A stretch of DNA of 64,000 nt from assembly GCF_003073045.1 (NCBI RefSeq), contig NC_037595.1, positions 10,780,074-10,844,073 on the forward strand, in the 5' to 3' direction. Below the pieces are notes generated by a model, which had not been told where the DNA came from, did no database searches, and saw only the letters and a program-made list of their open reading frames with translations. How positions within the stretch are numbered: the stretch's first letter is position 1; each line of letters begins with the position of its first letter. Positions 1 to 11,969 of this stretch are shown piece after piece. The DNA is from Pomacea canaliculata (lineage: Eukaryota > Mollusca > Gastropoda > Architaenioglossa > Ampullariidae). A program made the translations under genes and the position numbers.

Positions 1-1250
1 GCATCACGAATGGGGAAATAGATTACAATACAATTCTGACGAATTCAGAGCGAAGTTTACACTACATGAAATACAAATGTTGCTGTTCCATCCCATCCAT
101 CCCATGGGGACCTCGTTTTCCATGGGTGATTCCATTCCTACATGGACAACACTGGATAATATACAATTCAACAGAGCAACGTGGTACATAAATCACCTTA
201 CATCATTCTGCGTACGATATATATCTTTTCTATGCAGTGGACGATAGACCTTTGTGAAATTAGTTCTCGTGAACGAAACATGGCGAACAGACTTAAAGTC
301 AAAGGGAGATAAACCCTCTACATACTACTTTCTACTCAGACCACGCATCTACAATACTGTTTGAGAATTGGATTGATTTAAAAGTAAAATGTTCTCTACT
401 AACTTATAACTAGCCAACCACCGATCCATACTAACGTACAAGTGAGTGTCCATATGTATGTATGTGTGTAGAATTATTTAATGATATACATCTGAGTCCG
501 TGAAAAAGTGTGTGTGTGTGAGAGAGAGATACAACTGACTGATTGATTCAAGGGCCATTGCCCTACTGAAGAAAACAAAGTCAGGATAAAACAGTTCTAC
601 ACACAGTTCACAATAACTTACACTAGCTGACTAAATGTAAAGTAGACTATGCCAGTTACCATCAAAACACAAATTACTAATCTTAAGCATCTTCATATAC
701 CATACGCAAGACAATTTTTTGACCTAACTTTCTAGATATTTGCTTAAAAAAAAATAATGACAAATTCATTGTGGTATTTTGTCTCAGTTGATGCTAATAA
801 TACACCAAGTTTTTATAAGTTTTGCAGAGTGTAAGATCTCCTATGTGAATATCTAACTCTAGGGTCACAGTGGAATACAAAATGTACTTCATCTTCTTCA
901 GTTAATTTACAGACGATGCTTATTAAGTCCTGTACATCGTGTTTATGTCGAAAATACTGAACAACAATACTTTCTCCCATTCTAAATGTTGCCATAATAC
1001 TCTGCAAATGGTCTAAATTCATAGATAAATAGGATTTAACACTGTTCAACATGCCATAGGTCCAGTAGACACTACTGTTAATATGACTATTCCAATCCTG
1101 CCACACACACAATTAATCTTTCTTTCAACTCTTGAATAAAAATATTTATATTTTCAACACCTTGATTTATCCAGACAAAACCAAATCCAAGGGAAAAAAG
1201 TTTTATTCTAATAATTAACCATTCTAATCATTCTAATAGTAAGGTAACAC
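1..1250. other. AT-rich sequence, no gene recognised
   Basis: No ORF with recognisable protein similarity or convincing splice structure is seen on either strand. A short TG/AG run lies near 507-530. Short open frames here have the composition of noncoding AT-rich DNA. Confidence 0.5.
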
Positions 1251-1257
1251 CATGTTT

Positions 1258-1500
1258 TCAATTCCGAATTGCTGTTACAGCTCGTTTATCAATAAAGATG
1301 AAGAATAATATAAGGGTATACACATCATCCTGCTTGACACCCTTAGAACAGTTTATGTGATCACTTATCACTAAACCACATTTTATTCTAACTTTAACAT
1401 TGTCATATATTGCTTTAATGGGAGATACAGAGATCAGAGATATGTAATGTGTATATATAATTATATATGTAGGTGGGTCTGTAGACTCTTTGCAGTGCAA
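1258..1500 (-). pseudogene. LINE reverse transcriptase relic
   Basis: On the minus strand an 80-residue frame contains a stretch resembling the palm/fingers of non-LTR reverse transcriptases: an 'aIYDNVKVRIK' segment, then 'CSKGVKQDD' corresponding to the usual GVRQGD-type motif, then 'LILFFIFID' corresponding to the segment before the catalytic box. The family normally has QG in that motif; here it is QD, and no YADD box follows, so it is a dead fragment of a much longer element. Clade is uncertain. Confidence 0.55.
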
Positions 1501-1853
1501 ATATAGAGAGAAACAAAACAGCTCAGTTTTTTAATCCCCTATTTAATGCCTTGTAGTCCCACAGGGGAATAGAGTTAAATAATTTTTATAATTACCGTCT
1601 AACCATTAAAGATAAAGTAATAATATATATTCCACATCATTGTAATCAGAAATTTAACAACATTGTAGACCGGAAGCAAAACATATTTTTCGCTGTACGT
1701 AGTTTGGACTGATTGCAGATCGTAATGAACCACTCCACTATCCCAAGAAGATTGATAATTTATAGAGAGCTACACGCAATCTGACAAAAAAGGTTTTTAC
1801 TACTTTGTGCCAAGGAGTCTGGCAACTGCCCAATGGTCCAATCATTGGCTGTA

Positions 1854-2709
1854 CAGTGGAACCTCGGTTAGCGAACGCCTCGGATAGCGAATATTTCGGT
1901 TAACGAACACAATCGTTAAAAATTTGTCTTCGGATAGCGAACAAAATTTCGGGAATAACGAACAGCCTACGTAACCACACGTGGAACCGACCAGCATGTT
2001 CATCAATTCGCGCTCGAGACACAGTTAGCGATCAGTCGTCCCTTTCCTATGCGCATGCCTCTTATTTAGTGATTGTTGTGCTTTTATTTTAATAACAATA
2101 ATCCTCAATCATGGCTTTTCCAAAGAAAGATTAGAAAGCAATTAATAGTAGTGAGGTAATGACAAGGAAGCGGCCAACAATGAATTGAAAAAGGAAATGA
2201 TTTCAAAGTATGAAGTGACATGCTTCTGTCGATATGTGATGTCATATTACCGAGAGTTTTACAAAAAAAAAAAGGCAGAAGGACAGACCACTGGACAAGT
2301 TTTTTCCTTTAAACCTCAAAGCTAACAGAAAAGTGAAGTCACCCCCGATTTTACAATGTCACGTGTGCTCTGGAGGGGAATCAAAGCAAGTAATTCCACC
2401 CCTTCCTCCCACACCTCCATCCCCCACGAAACCGTCAAAACGGCAATTTTTCTGATGTTTAAATACTTTCCGTTAATGTTTTATGTTTTATTAACTCCAT
2501 TTATGCTGCATTATAACTGTTCTCATTAAAGCAAACATACCTATACATGTATAGTCCCGTAACTTTTCAAATATTAGCAGTCAACAGGGGCTGGGAACCA
2601 TTAAATCCTATTTCTTTATTTCTTATGAAAAAATTGTTTCGGATCACGAACTTTCGGATAACGAACAGCTTTCCAGAACGGATTAAGTTCGTTAACCGAG
2701 GTTCCACTG
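1854..2709. mobile_element. Pogo/Tigger-like (Tc1/mariner) non-autonomous element, TA target site
   Basis: The element begins CAGTGGAACCTCGGTTAGCG and ends with its inverted counterpart (...GTTAACCGAGGTTCCACTG), flanked on both sides by TA (1852-1853 and 2710-2711), the target duplication of the Tc1/mariner superfamily. Subterminal 'GGATAGCGAAC/CGGATAACGAAC' repeats continue the symmetry for about 60 bp. The inside holds a stop-ridden remnant (from about 2110, beginning with a MAFPKK-like start) that could come from a transposase N-terminus; it is not intact. The pogo/Tigger assignment is inferred from terminus style and TA duplication. Confidence 0.85.
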
Positions 2710-2789
2710 TATCTTCAACTGTCGCCACCATATGCAATAATACCTACAACACCAGCATGGTCTCGTCTACAGCTTCATCTTCGTGAAAA

Positions 2790-3275
2790 GCATATTTAAC
2801 AGTCTATCCCGAGAGACTAGCATATGATGCAAAAGCAGGACTCGTTAAAATCATGGAAGCGCATTACAAAAGTTCAATGAGTGCAGTGATACTGAATAGC
2901 AACAGAGAGTTGAAAGATAGTTCTTTTTTCACACAGAAAGCACCCGTTAAATTTTCTGTACTGTGCAACATCTTAGAGAATATCGTTCGACAAACACTTC
3001 ACAAAGATCACACTTCCATTTCCGTAGGTGAATGGGTGGGACTTAGTTAAACTGGGTACAGCTCTAGCAGGTGAAGAGATCCAGTACTTTGGAGCCACCC
3101 AGTGCAAAGATGACATCTCCACGACAAACATCCGCTTCAGGATTGCAACAGCAGCAATGGTCAGGCTGGACAGGCTTTTGAGATTTCTTTACTCGAACCG
3201 CTGCCAACCAAAAGATGCACGAGAGAAATATCTGTCCCTCATTGTATTCCAATACACTGTCGGCCAATGCAACTT
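2790..3275 (+). pseudogene. LINE reverse transcriptase relic, frameshifted
   Basis: Two overlapping frames carry pieces of a non-LTR reverse transcriptase. The first (about 2835-3040) includes 'MEAHYKSSMSAVIL', then after a deletion 'NILENIVRQTLHKDHTSISVG', matching the finger/palm region of RTE-like molluscan LINEs. The second (about 3060-3200) has 'FGATQCKDDISTTNIRFRIA' followed by a MVRLDRLL segment, matching the thumb-region pattern 'YLGA-x-KDG-x-EI-x-RIA'. The YADD box is deleted and the frame shifts, so this is a relic. It adjoins the right end of the pogo-like element. Confidence 0.7.
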
Positions 3276-3279
3276 CATA

Positions 3280-4230
3280 TATGTCAGGGTTAGGGTTAGT
3301 CATATATGACAGAGGAGCCCTATAAATTGAAGGAGCCCTATAAATGTTTACCACAACAATCGTCATGTGTTATTTATAGTCAGCAAGCTTCTCGGCCAGT
3401 ATTTACTTCCTCCTCCTCCTCCTTCACCACCACCACCACCACCACCACATTAATGGCCCGTGCACAAGCACAATAATCTTGTCGCTTCCCTCGACCCAGG
3501 AAAGCTGGATGTTCACATAATTTTAGACATCGCGGTCAGAGGGTGGGCCAACTTGAGTCGAACTTGACGGTGCGTGTCAGAAACACACGGAGAGAGCTGT
3601 ACGGGGATTTGGGGGATTAGGGTGAGTATGGGAAGTTGGGTGTGGAGGGTTGGGGTGTGTGTGTGTGGGGGGGTATTTCAGAAGTATAAATCACACTGCG
3701 AGGTTAGTTGACCCGAGAGGGATCTGAGGGAATAAGTCGCTCGAGTAATCGCACTAACAGTCGCAAGAACAGTGCATGGACACGCAGACCCTAATGAACT
3801 ATTTAATAAATAACTGTTAATCCATCACATTTTCCGGTATAGCAGTTACTTCAAGTCTGCTTCACCGATAAGCGCACAAAGTACAGCTACATCCATTTTC
3901 CCATGCCACTTTTTAGCTGTATCTGATTTTAAATGATAAGTACCAGCTAAAAAAAATCCACAAGTAGAAAACTAAGCTTCGACTTTAAAGTCATCGAACT
4001 TTCGAAAAAAATTATCCACACACTAACTGATTTTAACATTATTATAAGACTTTATAAAATGGCCTTGACGAGATTCAACTTAAAATGTTCGATTATTCTT
4101 TAGGTTCTTGTTCCGATATGTTTACTTATTATGATTGTTGTCATACTAATAACATAGTAAATGTCTGGTCCTAACTTTCGGATACTTTTTTCGTAATTGT
4201 GTGAATAATGACCAGAAAAATCTAGGGCTA
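3280..4230. other. Intergenic sequence with simple repeats
   Basis: A (CCT/CAC)n tract occupies about 3410-3450 and a GT/G-rich run about 3650-3675. No coding frame with recognisable features is seen. Confidence 0.4.
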
Positions 4231-4236
4231 AAGTGA

Positions 4237-4513
4237 CTACACAATCTCAATGCGTACACCACTGTGGTAAGAACTTTCAAATGGGGAATTAGAGTTCGCA
4301 TCCCGTGACATTTTGAAGCTTTCTGATGCCATCCTGCTCTGCTGCCTCACTTGTATATACTGCATGCAAACTCCCGATGTGTCCTCATCCGCATTTGATT
4401 GAATGTATTGGTACCAGACTATGTCCTGCTGAGAGCGAAATTCTCCACGTGAAAGGCACACACCGCGGGTAGCTCTGAGGGAGCTCATGAGTTCATGAAT
4501 CATCAACCTCTAA
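4237..4513 (-). CDS. Possible terminal coding exon, unknown product
   Basis: A minus-strand frame of 89 codons is open from a plausible acceptor (pyrimidine-rich tract ending TTTTAG, exon beginning near 4513) to a TAG at 4237. The peptide is hydrophilic and rich in S, Q and E, ends in RIEIV (which could fit a class II PDZ ligand) and resembles nothing I recognise. No companion exons were identified. It could be chance, because a 270-bp open frame is not rare; function is unassigned. Confidence 0.22.
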
Positions 4514-4879
4514 AAGTTATAAACCTGTATAGACTTTTGTGTGAGAAAAGTAGCTTGTTGTTGATCATGTAAGTAGGATTATAATGATCACTTGATTCCA
4601 TTCAATCATTATAAGCGCACACAAAGGTCATTGCTGATCATGTTTATAAGCGATACTACCCACTTCCATGCACTTATGTGAGCCGTAAATTAGACCGGAA
4701 GTTCACCACTTAACGATTGAAGTTACGCGCAGGAAGTGTACATATAGCTAAACTCTAACGTATAATCTCACATACATATTTGTTGGCGATTCTCGTCCAC
4801 CTTCCCCAGTTAACTTTTCTCTCGACATGACTTGTCATTACTTTACACTAGACATAGTCTGCATCTGGAAACGGAACAT

Positions 4880-4984
4880 GAATAATTCTTCATCTTGTAG
4901 TCAGTGCTGGGCACGTGCAAGTTGATTGTGTGACCACACTATATCACTCAAAGTTATAATAGAAAGCGAGACTGCTGCAGACAG
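4880..4984 (+). promoter_or_regulatory. Divergent copy of duplicated promoter/5'-exon module (copy 1)
   Basis: The segment ends in GACTGCTGCAGACAG followed by the donor GTTAGC at 4985, nearly identical to copies ending at 14953, 15567 and 19005. The following sequence (TTTCAGTTGTCGTGTCTTTCCATTAGTTAG) also matches the intron heads of those copies. The upstream CRE/CCAAT part is not clearly kept here. It is inferred to be an old copy of the module; transcription is unproven. Confidence 0.5.
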
Positions 4985-5082
4985 GTTAGCTGCTTTCAGT
5001 TGTCGTGTCTTTCCATTAGTTAGTCATATGTAATATGTATTCCCAGTTTTCATTTGTTATACCAGTGCTATTCACTCGAGCA

Positions 5083-5395
5083 AGCGGCCCGGTGGCGCAA
5101 CGGTTAGCGCTGTTAGCGCCTGTCACCAATACAGTGAAGGCTGGCTGCCCTGAGTTCATTTCTCGTCTCGGGCATGCTGTTCTTTCTCTGCACGTGGCAT
5201 CTGTTACAGGGCTGGCTGCTCTCCGCCAAGGACGGTCCCAAGCCCGGCTGAAAAAGGAGAGGTTGGGCGTGGGGCCAAGCACGCGCCCATATCCCGTAAA
5301 ACAAATCCTTGCTTACTAAAAACATCGACAACAGTAAACTGTCGTCGATGGCCTATGCACCAGGAGGTGCGAAGGGCAATAATAATATAAAATAA
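5083..5395 (+). mobile_element. tRNA-derived SINE with 13-bp target-site duplication
   Basis: The head (about 5086-5165) is tRNA-like: GGCCCGGTGGCGCAACGGTTAGCGC contains a good RNA polymerase III A box, followed by a diverged B box near 5152-5165. A tRNA-unrelated body follows and the 3' end is A/T-rich (AATAATAATATAAAATAA). Both flanks carry the same 13 bases, ATTCACTCGAGCA, at 5070-5082 and 5396-5408, the classic mark of LINE-driven insertion. It is not a functional tRNA because the head does not fold into a full cloverleaf with an intact acceptor stem. Confidence 0.88.
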
Positions 5396-5619
5396 ATTCA
5401 CTCGAGCAGCCATCTTACACTCCCACTCCACCTACTCCCCTTCGAAAAAGGCACCAGAAATCAACTATGACTCTTTCTGTCTTTGTTTCCATCTGTGTGT
5501 GTGTGTGTGCGCTCTCCCAACCACTTAACTATCAACTATCTAACTATCTAACTATCACTTTTTAGTCAGTGGTAGGTCAATTTTTAAGCTTAAAAAAGAA
5601 TAGATTGCTGACCACTAAC

Positions 5620-5710
5620 TATCTAACGTCAGATAGTATTGGTTTAGCGACCAACCCAAAACGCTTGAACACCAACCGGTTCGAAACCCACGCGACGAAA
5701 CTACTTTACT
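5620..5710 (+). repeat. Second tRNA-related SINE fragment
   Basis: Contains GGTTTAGCGACC (A-box like) and GGTTCGAAACCC (near-perfect B box), with ACGCTTGAACACCA between. The same arrangement, GTGGTTTAGCGACCGAACCC then ACGCTTGAATACCA, is found at 14105-14165, so this is a dispersed repeat. The type differs from the SINE at 5083. Confidence 0.6.
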
Positions 5711-6729
5711 CTCGTGATGACAGCTACTGTAAGCCATACATAAACAAAATGAAATCTTAATTGAATACAACTCTGGACAAGTTTGAAAAGAATAGTTGAG
5801 CACTGGCTATCCCTATACAGAGGTCAGCGCCAACTAAAACATAACACACAGTAGATGTTCTACTTTGAAGATAAATAACAGCAGTTTCACCTCATGCCTC
5901 TGTCTACACAACCTAACGACATACAATACCAAACTGTCTACCTTCAGATGCTTGCTAACTATCTATGAGTAAGATTCTTAACATAAGATATGCAAGGTTT
6001 ACAAGACCCTCAGAAGCACTTTCTGACGCATGTGAGATACAGGTCGAGAGTATCGCACGTGAAATACAGGTCGAGAGTACTTGCAAAAAGTTGTGTCCAC
6101 GTATAAAGGACAGGTCACTGTGTGACTCTATCTCCTCTCTCTTGTGTTAACTGTTAACTCAGATTTCAACGGAACGTTAGTTGTTGATCGTCTCCATGTT
6201 CTCACTTGTATCAGATATAATAATATTTAAAGTTGGACAATGATTTCATCATACAAACATTTCACAATGTTATTCCGTCAATAATAATAATAAAAATATT
6301 TTTAACGGAAAGAGGCAATTATGACGCAGTCCACACCACTAGTCAAGCACACGTTCACCCGTCAGAAGGAAAAACTCTCGCACTACAGGCCGGACTATGT
6401 TTTACATTGTTTTATGTCCCAACAGACCGTCAGCGACCTTGTCCGCAATCAGATACCCCTTTTCAGGCCCCATCCTGCCTCTTACAAGATACGGATGAGG
6501 CATGACGGTTTCCTTCAGTGATGTTTACTTTCTAACCTCTAACCTATAACCTCTGTTACTCATTTTCGCGTCACATTCAACCTCTCAGCACAACCGCCTG
6601 ATGGGCCTGGCGGTGACAAGTGCACCGTGGGCATGACACATTCGCTTTGTTGTGTTGCTACGTTTCTTCTACCGCAATCAAAAGGTCTCGAAATACTAAG
6701 GTTCCCTTCCCCCTGGTGCCGGGTTTGCC

Positions 6730-6997
6730 CTCACATACCATCAGAACCAGCGAGGGGCGGAGCTTAGACTAGCGGTGACGTCAGAGGCCAGATTATAAAC
6801 TTGCTGTTTCATTGGATAAGGCGCATATGCACTACTTGATGAGTGACAGCAAAGCGAAGGTCATTAACATTGTGCCAGCGAAAAATTGAAATTCGGAAAC
6901 TGTTAGCACAAAGCTGTTTCACAGCGAGGTGCACATTGGCATCCAGGTAATCTCACTGGCGACAGTTTGGTGACAAGAGGCTGAGCACTGCACACAG
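6730..6997 (+). promoter_or_regulatory. Duplicated promoter/5'-exon module (copy 2)
   Basis: Contains a GC box (GGGGCGGAG, about 6754), a perfect palindromic CRE TGACGTCA at 6776-6783, an ATTGG (inverted CCAAT) near 6812, and ends in GCACTGCACACAG followed by donor GTAAGG at 6998. The following 550 bp match those after copy 3. It is interpreted as a promoter with a short noncoding first exon for BIR-A. Promoter activity is inferred from motif content and repetition with the donor, not shown. Confidence 0.55.
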
Positions 6998-9900
6998 GTA
7001 AGGTTCTGCTCGCTTCTAGATTGTATGATGGTAGAGTGGGTACTTTACAGGTGTGTGGGGGGGGGGGAGCTTACGTTTGTAAGGGATGTGGTGGATTGCC
7101 TGTAACGTGAAGTTAACATAAGGATTACCAGCAGCATCCATCCACGTGTCCATCCACCCAACTATTAACTAATATCAGCTGACAAACAATGACACTGGTG
7201 CACTAGTCAGTTACTGTAGTAGGTAAGGCACTAAGCTTACTCAGATGTCTTTGTGTGGGATGTGGCGACACTAACCCTCATGCCTCTCTTTGAACTGTTT
7301 TGTAGAAGAAATCAAGGTTGAAAGCAACAACTTGTTAATATTTCATTTGCTGTACTTAAAAAGCTGTCGTGTGTGTGTTAAAGTCAAGTTTTGAAATCGT
7401 GGGCGGTTGGCATTGCCATAGCTGGAGTGACGTTCCGAGGTCTGGTTGAATGACATGGTTGTAACAGTGGACTGATGTGCTGAAACAATGATGGAAGGTT
7501 GAAGGGCTCTGGAGATGTTTACTACCAAATGCTCTGATAGAAACTGTTATAAGCAACTGTTAACCCTGGCATACGGATTCCGGAGGTAGGAATGAATACC
7601 TGTATTGTGATGACTTCCGAACATGGAGGTCGGTATGTGTCACATTTGTTGAGACAATAAACGGCGTAGTTTTACTTTCCACTTGTCAAAATACAGCATT
7701 TAGACCTACACCTTACTATTATGCTTTATCTTTTATTGTATAAGATGGAGTATTTACTTACGCTAATTATCAGTAGTACGGATCTGTCTGCCGAGGAGCA
7801 TTGGTACAGGAGGAGGAGGAGGAGGAGGAGGAGGAGGAGGAGGAAGAATAAGAAGAAGTTCGAGAGACACTATCTTATCGTGATCCGCCCACCTTACATT
7901 AACTAGACTTATCATTACTATGAAGACTCCTGTTGTGTTGTGATACATTGTCACTACTGAATAATTTTATCTGCAATACACAAATTACAACTATGTTAAT
8001 TCATCGTGGGAAATAAAGTGACACTTGATTGATGATGTTTGATGGAAAGATAATAGAAGCACTAGAGGGAAATAATTATTTAAATCACAGCTACCTGTCC
8101 ACCATGTTCTGCTTTTGCTGCTGTTAAAATCGAGATTTCAAGCAGCACATCTTGTTGTTACTATTTTCTGCTGGTCTGCACGAAGCGCGTGGTCCTGCTC
8201 ACAACGACAATAAACAAAGTCCATCCTTGAAAGCGCAGGCCTCCCCCCGTCCTCCACAATCAGCTGCGGCCGCAGTCTCGCCCGAAATACCAAGCCACCG
8301 TCACAAGCTGACCCCACATCCGGACAAACCCTAGGCTCATGTTGTGACCCTGTGATGGTCTGATTGAAAGCAAATGCAATTTTTAGGCGCCTGCGTTGTG
8401 ACAATGCAGAGAGCGAGTTAATGGGTCTACGTTACATTCCCACGTGCTGCACACGGGTCAGCGGGACGCCTCCCTGATTGGCTGACGAATGTCTCCACCA
8501 ACCAATGGAAAGAAAAGTTCACAGAATCAATAGGGTTGTAAAAAAAAATGCAAATCATGTGACCCAACTGAAGGTTCATATCCAGACTCATTCATACGCA
8601 CACGCATCACTGAAGCTCGCCCTAGCAAGACAGACCGCTGCACACAGGTAAGGTTCTGCTCGCTTCTAGAATTGTATGCTGGTAGGGTAGCTTGCAAGTG
8701 TGTGTGTCTCTGTGTGTGTGCGTGTGTGTGGGAGAATGAAGCTTACGTTTGTAATGAATGGGGTGGGCTGCATCTTACGCGAAGAAAAAATAATGATTAA
8801 CAGCAGCATCCATCCACCCAGCTATTAACTAATACCACCTAACAAACAAATATACAGGTGCACTGGTAAATTACTGTACTAGGTAAGGTACTAAGATTAC
8901 TCCGATGTCTTTGTGTGGATGTGGCCATCAGTGTACGCCCATACATCTCTTTGAACTGTTTTGTGGAAGAAATCAAAGTAAAAAGCAACAACTTGGCACA
9001 CTTATTTTGTTTATATTTGTGTGTGTTAAAGTCATGTTTTGAAATCGTGGGCGGCTCGCGTGGCCGTAGCTGGTGTGAAGTTCCGAATGGCATAGTTGTA
9101 ACAGTGGACTGCTCTGCTGAAGCAATGATGGAAGATTGAAGGGCTCTGGAGATGTTTACTACCAAATGCTCTGATAGAAACTGTTAAAAGCAACTGTTAA
9201 CCCTGGCATACGGAATACGGAGGTAGGCATGAACACCTGCATTGTGGTGACTAGCGAATACGGTAGTCGGCAAACAGTGGAAGACTTGTGGCTGGGTGAG
9301 CGTAGTACTAGAGAACTTGTAAAATGCTAAGAAATCATCAAATTAATTTCATCATAACTAGTTTTCTCTTTTTCGCTTATAAAGTAGTTTGCGATCCTTG
9401 CTTTCACATTTGTTCAGACAGTAAACGGTGTAGTTTTACTTTCCGCTTGTCAGAGTTATAGCCTATTATTATTCTTTATCTGTTATTGTATAAGATGGAG
9501 GATTTACTTACGCTAATTATCAGCAGTATGGATCAGTTTGTCGAGCAGGGCTGAGCCAGAAGGGGAGTCTGTAGAGTTTATATGAAGACGCGTAGTGTTT
9601 CGGGTCAGAAAGTAGGATTTTTTCGTTTGTTTGGTTTGCTGTTTTATTAGTCACTTTGGTGTGATTAAACAGGTAGGTAATCGAGTGTGACATCGTGCCT
9701 ATGTACTGGTTGGTTTTGCGTGTGCATGTTTATCGTTTTCTTCTCTTCTGTCTTGTGGTCATGTTAGTGAATGAAAGACAATAAAAGATGAAAGCAATCA
9801 ACATGGATTGCTTGACACTTCCTTGACCCACCAGTAGCAGCTAGACGAATATAGTAACGTGAACACGTCAGGTCGGGGCGGAAGTATGAGAGAACTTCGC

Positions 9901-10075
9901 TGAAAGGTCAGATGTTCGCTGCAGAATGATACATGGGCGGCGAGGTGGCGGTGGTGGTGGTGGTATGCGCACGCTCGCACGTGTCGACAGGTCACGGTGT
10001 TAAGGACTCTGTAGCAGCCAGTCTGTACATACACGACGTGCTCCACTGCATGCAAGGGTACCTGTGACACCCTAC
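6998..10075 (+). repeat. Segmentally duplicated blocks, first group
   Basis: Several blocks recur in the same order elsewhere. The post-donor block 6998-7560 matches 8648-9230 and, in part, 14170-14520 and 17640-17860. The block 7640-7850 matches 9410-9550 and 17990-18150; 7850-8340 matches 18170-18690; 9548-10075 matches 15985-16650 and 19400-20010. Copies differ by scattered substitutions and by simple-sequence length, so the duplications are not recent assembly duplicates. An (AGG)n run lies at 7807-7843. No protein-coding frame is supported inside. Confidence 0.8.
8430..8647 (+). promoter_or_regulatory. Duplicated promoter/5'-exon module (copy 3)
   Basis: Holds the convergent pair ATTGG (8477-8481) and CCAAT (8502-8506), an octamer ATGCAAAT near 8549, an E-box-like CACGTG near 8442, and a conserved 'TTCATATCCAGACTCATTCATA' block (seen with changes in copies 4 and 5). 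It ends AGACAGACCGCTGCACACAG with donor GTAAGG at 8648. The CRE seen in other copies is degenerate here (ACGTTAC near 8430). Proposed role: alternative promoter and noncoding exon for BIR-A. Confidence 0.6.
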
Positions 10076-10079
10076 GTCA

Positions 10080-11945
10080 CACCCAGACACTACAGTCTTT
10101 GTCTAATGACCGTCTCCTAATCATTCCGTTCACCAGAACATTTGATTACATGATTTTTATTTACTGTGCTCTCTCTCTCCCTCCATATCCGCCACCTACT
10201 CACAACTGAATCTTTAAGTGTAGTTAAACATTACTCCTCTTTATCACAAACCCTTATTGCTACTCGTCTTCCTTCGCAAAATAACGTTAAGGGAAATCGA
10301 GCGAAACTAGACAATCGAGCCAAAGAGTTGCACAGTGCACCTATACCAACTAGTATAGCCAGCCCCTAGCGGAGGAAAATGCGCGACCTTCGGGGGTTCC
10401 CCATCTTCCGGTTTGTTTTGCGTTGGACATAAACAATAGCCTCGCGCGCTGTACGGCGGCTCGGCTGTGTTTTGCTGTGGTGCGGTGGTCGGGCTGTTCG
10501 GCGGCTTAGAGTCTATTGCGGGGGTGCTAGCTGCGGCTTGGCGGTGCTATGCTGTGCTGCGGTGCACACGCTGTTCGGCGCTATTCACTGCGTGCGCAAC
10601 ATCTTGGCGTGAACCGTGCGACAAGCAGACCAGTTAAAACTGGAAGGCCAGTAGCGAAACATTCCGTGAAAACACTGCGTCAGGGTGTGACACTTTTCTC
10701 CACGATTGATCATCCCCCAACAGGCGGCACAATAACCGACTACATAAACCAAACAACCAGCGGGACAGTACAGAGCGTTTGTAGTCTAGACACCTACTGT
10801 AAGTACGATTTTGTCACGATTAATCCTCGCTAGCTTTTTCTGACACTTGGAGCATCACAGGATGCGAACCCTTATTTTTCCTCCCCGAAAGGTAAAGTTC
10901 TCACCATTGTGCCATCGAGCATCGAGGCTGTGCTATCCCTAGCCTGGAAGTATCCAAAACCGGATTGTTCATCAAAGAACACTAGAAACTTTCGAAGGTA
11001 GAACTGTGAAGTTATTGTCTGAACAAATTAAAGCAAACTGCTTTCTTGGTGAGCCCATAGGAATGAAAAAAATGACATTAATTAGATGATTTAAATTGTT
11101 AAGAAATTTTTTTAAAATGCTGACATTTCGATGAGATTGTGTCATCAGAAATCATACACAAGGCCCGCTACCCCGCTGTCTCAGCTTCTCGCCATGTTTA
11201 ATGTTCTTGAATCCTGACCCACTGTCTTCCTCTCGAGAGACTGTACATCACACCTACAACAAGACGACTATTATCTCCAGGCACTGTGGGGCAGGCGTGT
11301 CTATTTACTTCACTTTGTTGACATTTTATGTTAATGTGTTTAACTGTTGCTTTTATTTATGATTAGTTTCGCTACATTCTGACCAATCAAATGTCTCGAC
11401 TCTCTGCTGGCTACCTACCACAGTCTCATAGGTCGTACGGGCATACGTACACATGCATCACGATGAAGGATATTGTCTTTAATCCTTTTTTTATTTTAGC
11501 ATTTCGACTTTTTACATCCACTGGCGAAATTTTCCTATAGAAGGGATGTGAATAGTTTGATCTGTTCATGTCATTTTCCCTTATTTACTGACCACCCACG
11601 TGTTCACAGCTCTGAAATATTCACCTCATTTAATGGTGGAGACTCTAGCTGTGTACACTTTTTCGAATGTTTGCTGTTTATGTTACTAAACAAAAGATAG
11701 ATATTAACAAATAACTTGAATGTATATTGTTAGATACTGGAAAAAATATTGAGCGATTACAGTTAATGATTATTGTAAAAGACCGAAAAGATTGTAAAGA
11801 CACGAATTTGATTATATGTCTGCTTCTTTATCTGTCTCTATTATTGGACAATGTTAGTATGATATGGAGGGGGTGTCCTGCTTCGCTAGATATTTTGAAT
11901 TGTTAAAACTGTTATTTTTAATGTTCTCATTGTCTGTTGATATCT
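10080..11945. other. Intron/intergenic stretch with a GC-rich island
   Basis: 10380-10620 is noticeably richer in G+C than its surroundings, and a 94-codon frame (10549-10833, +) overlaps it without recognisable similarity. 10855-10940 read on the minus strand has an A-box-like TGGCACAATGGTGAGAAC and a B-box-like GGGTTCGCATCC, so it is probably a tRNA-related SINE fragment. The rest is AT-rich with no gene seen; if the upstream modules feed BIR-A, most of it would be intron 1. Confidence 0.35.
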
Positions 11946-11969
11946 ACAGCATACCTGTCACCTACAGGA

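Noticed and set aside
5086..5165. Candidate tRNA gene
   Set aside because: It has a good A box but a degraded B box, no intact acceptor stem, and sits at the head of a roughly 310-bp unit with a 13-bp target duplication, so it is a SINE.
6860..6910. Interferon-response-like element (GAAA...GAAA) in module 2
   Set aside because: The spacing between GAAA cores does not fit the consensus, and it is not kept in the other module copies.
7763..7954. Proline-rich 63-codon minus-strand frame
   Set aside because: Translation of the (AGG)n microsatellite.
10549..10833. 94-codon frame in a GC-rich island
   Set aside because: No similarity recognised; the composition follows the island and no splice or promoter context supports it.
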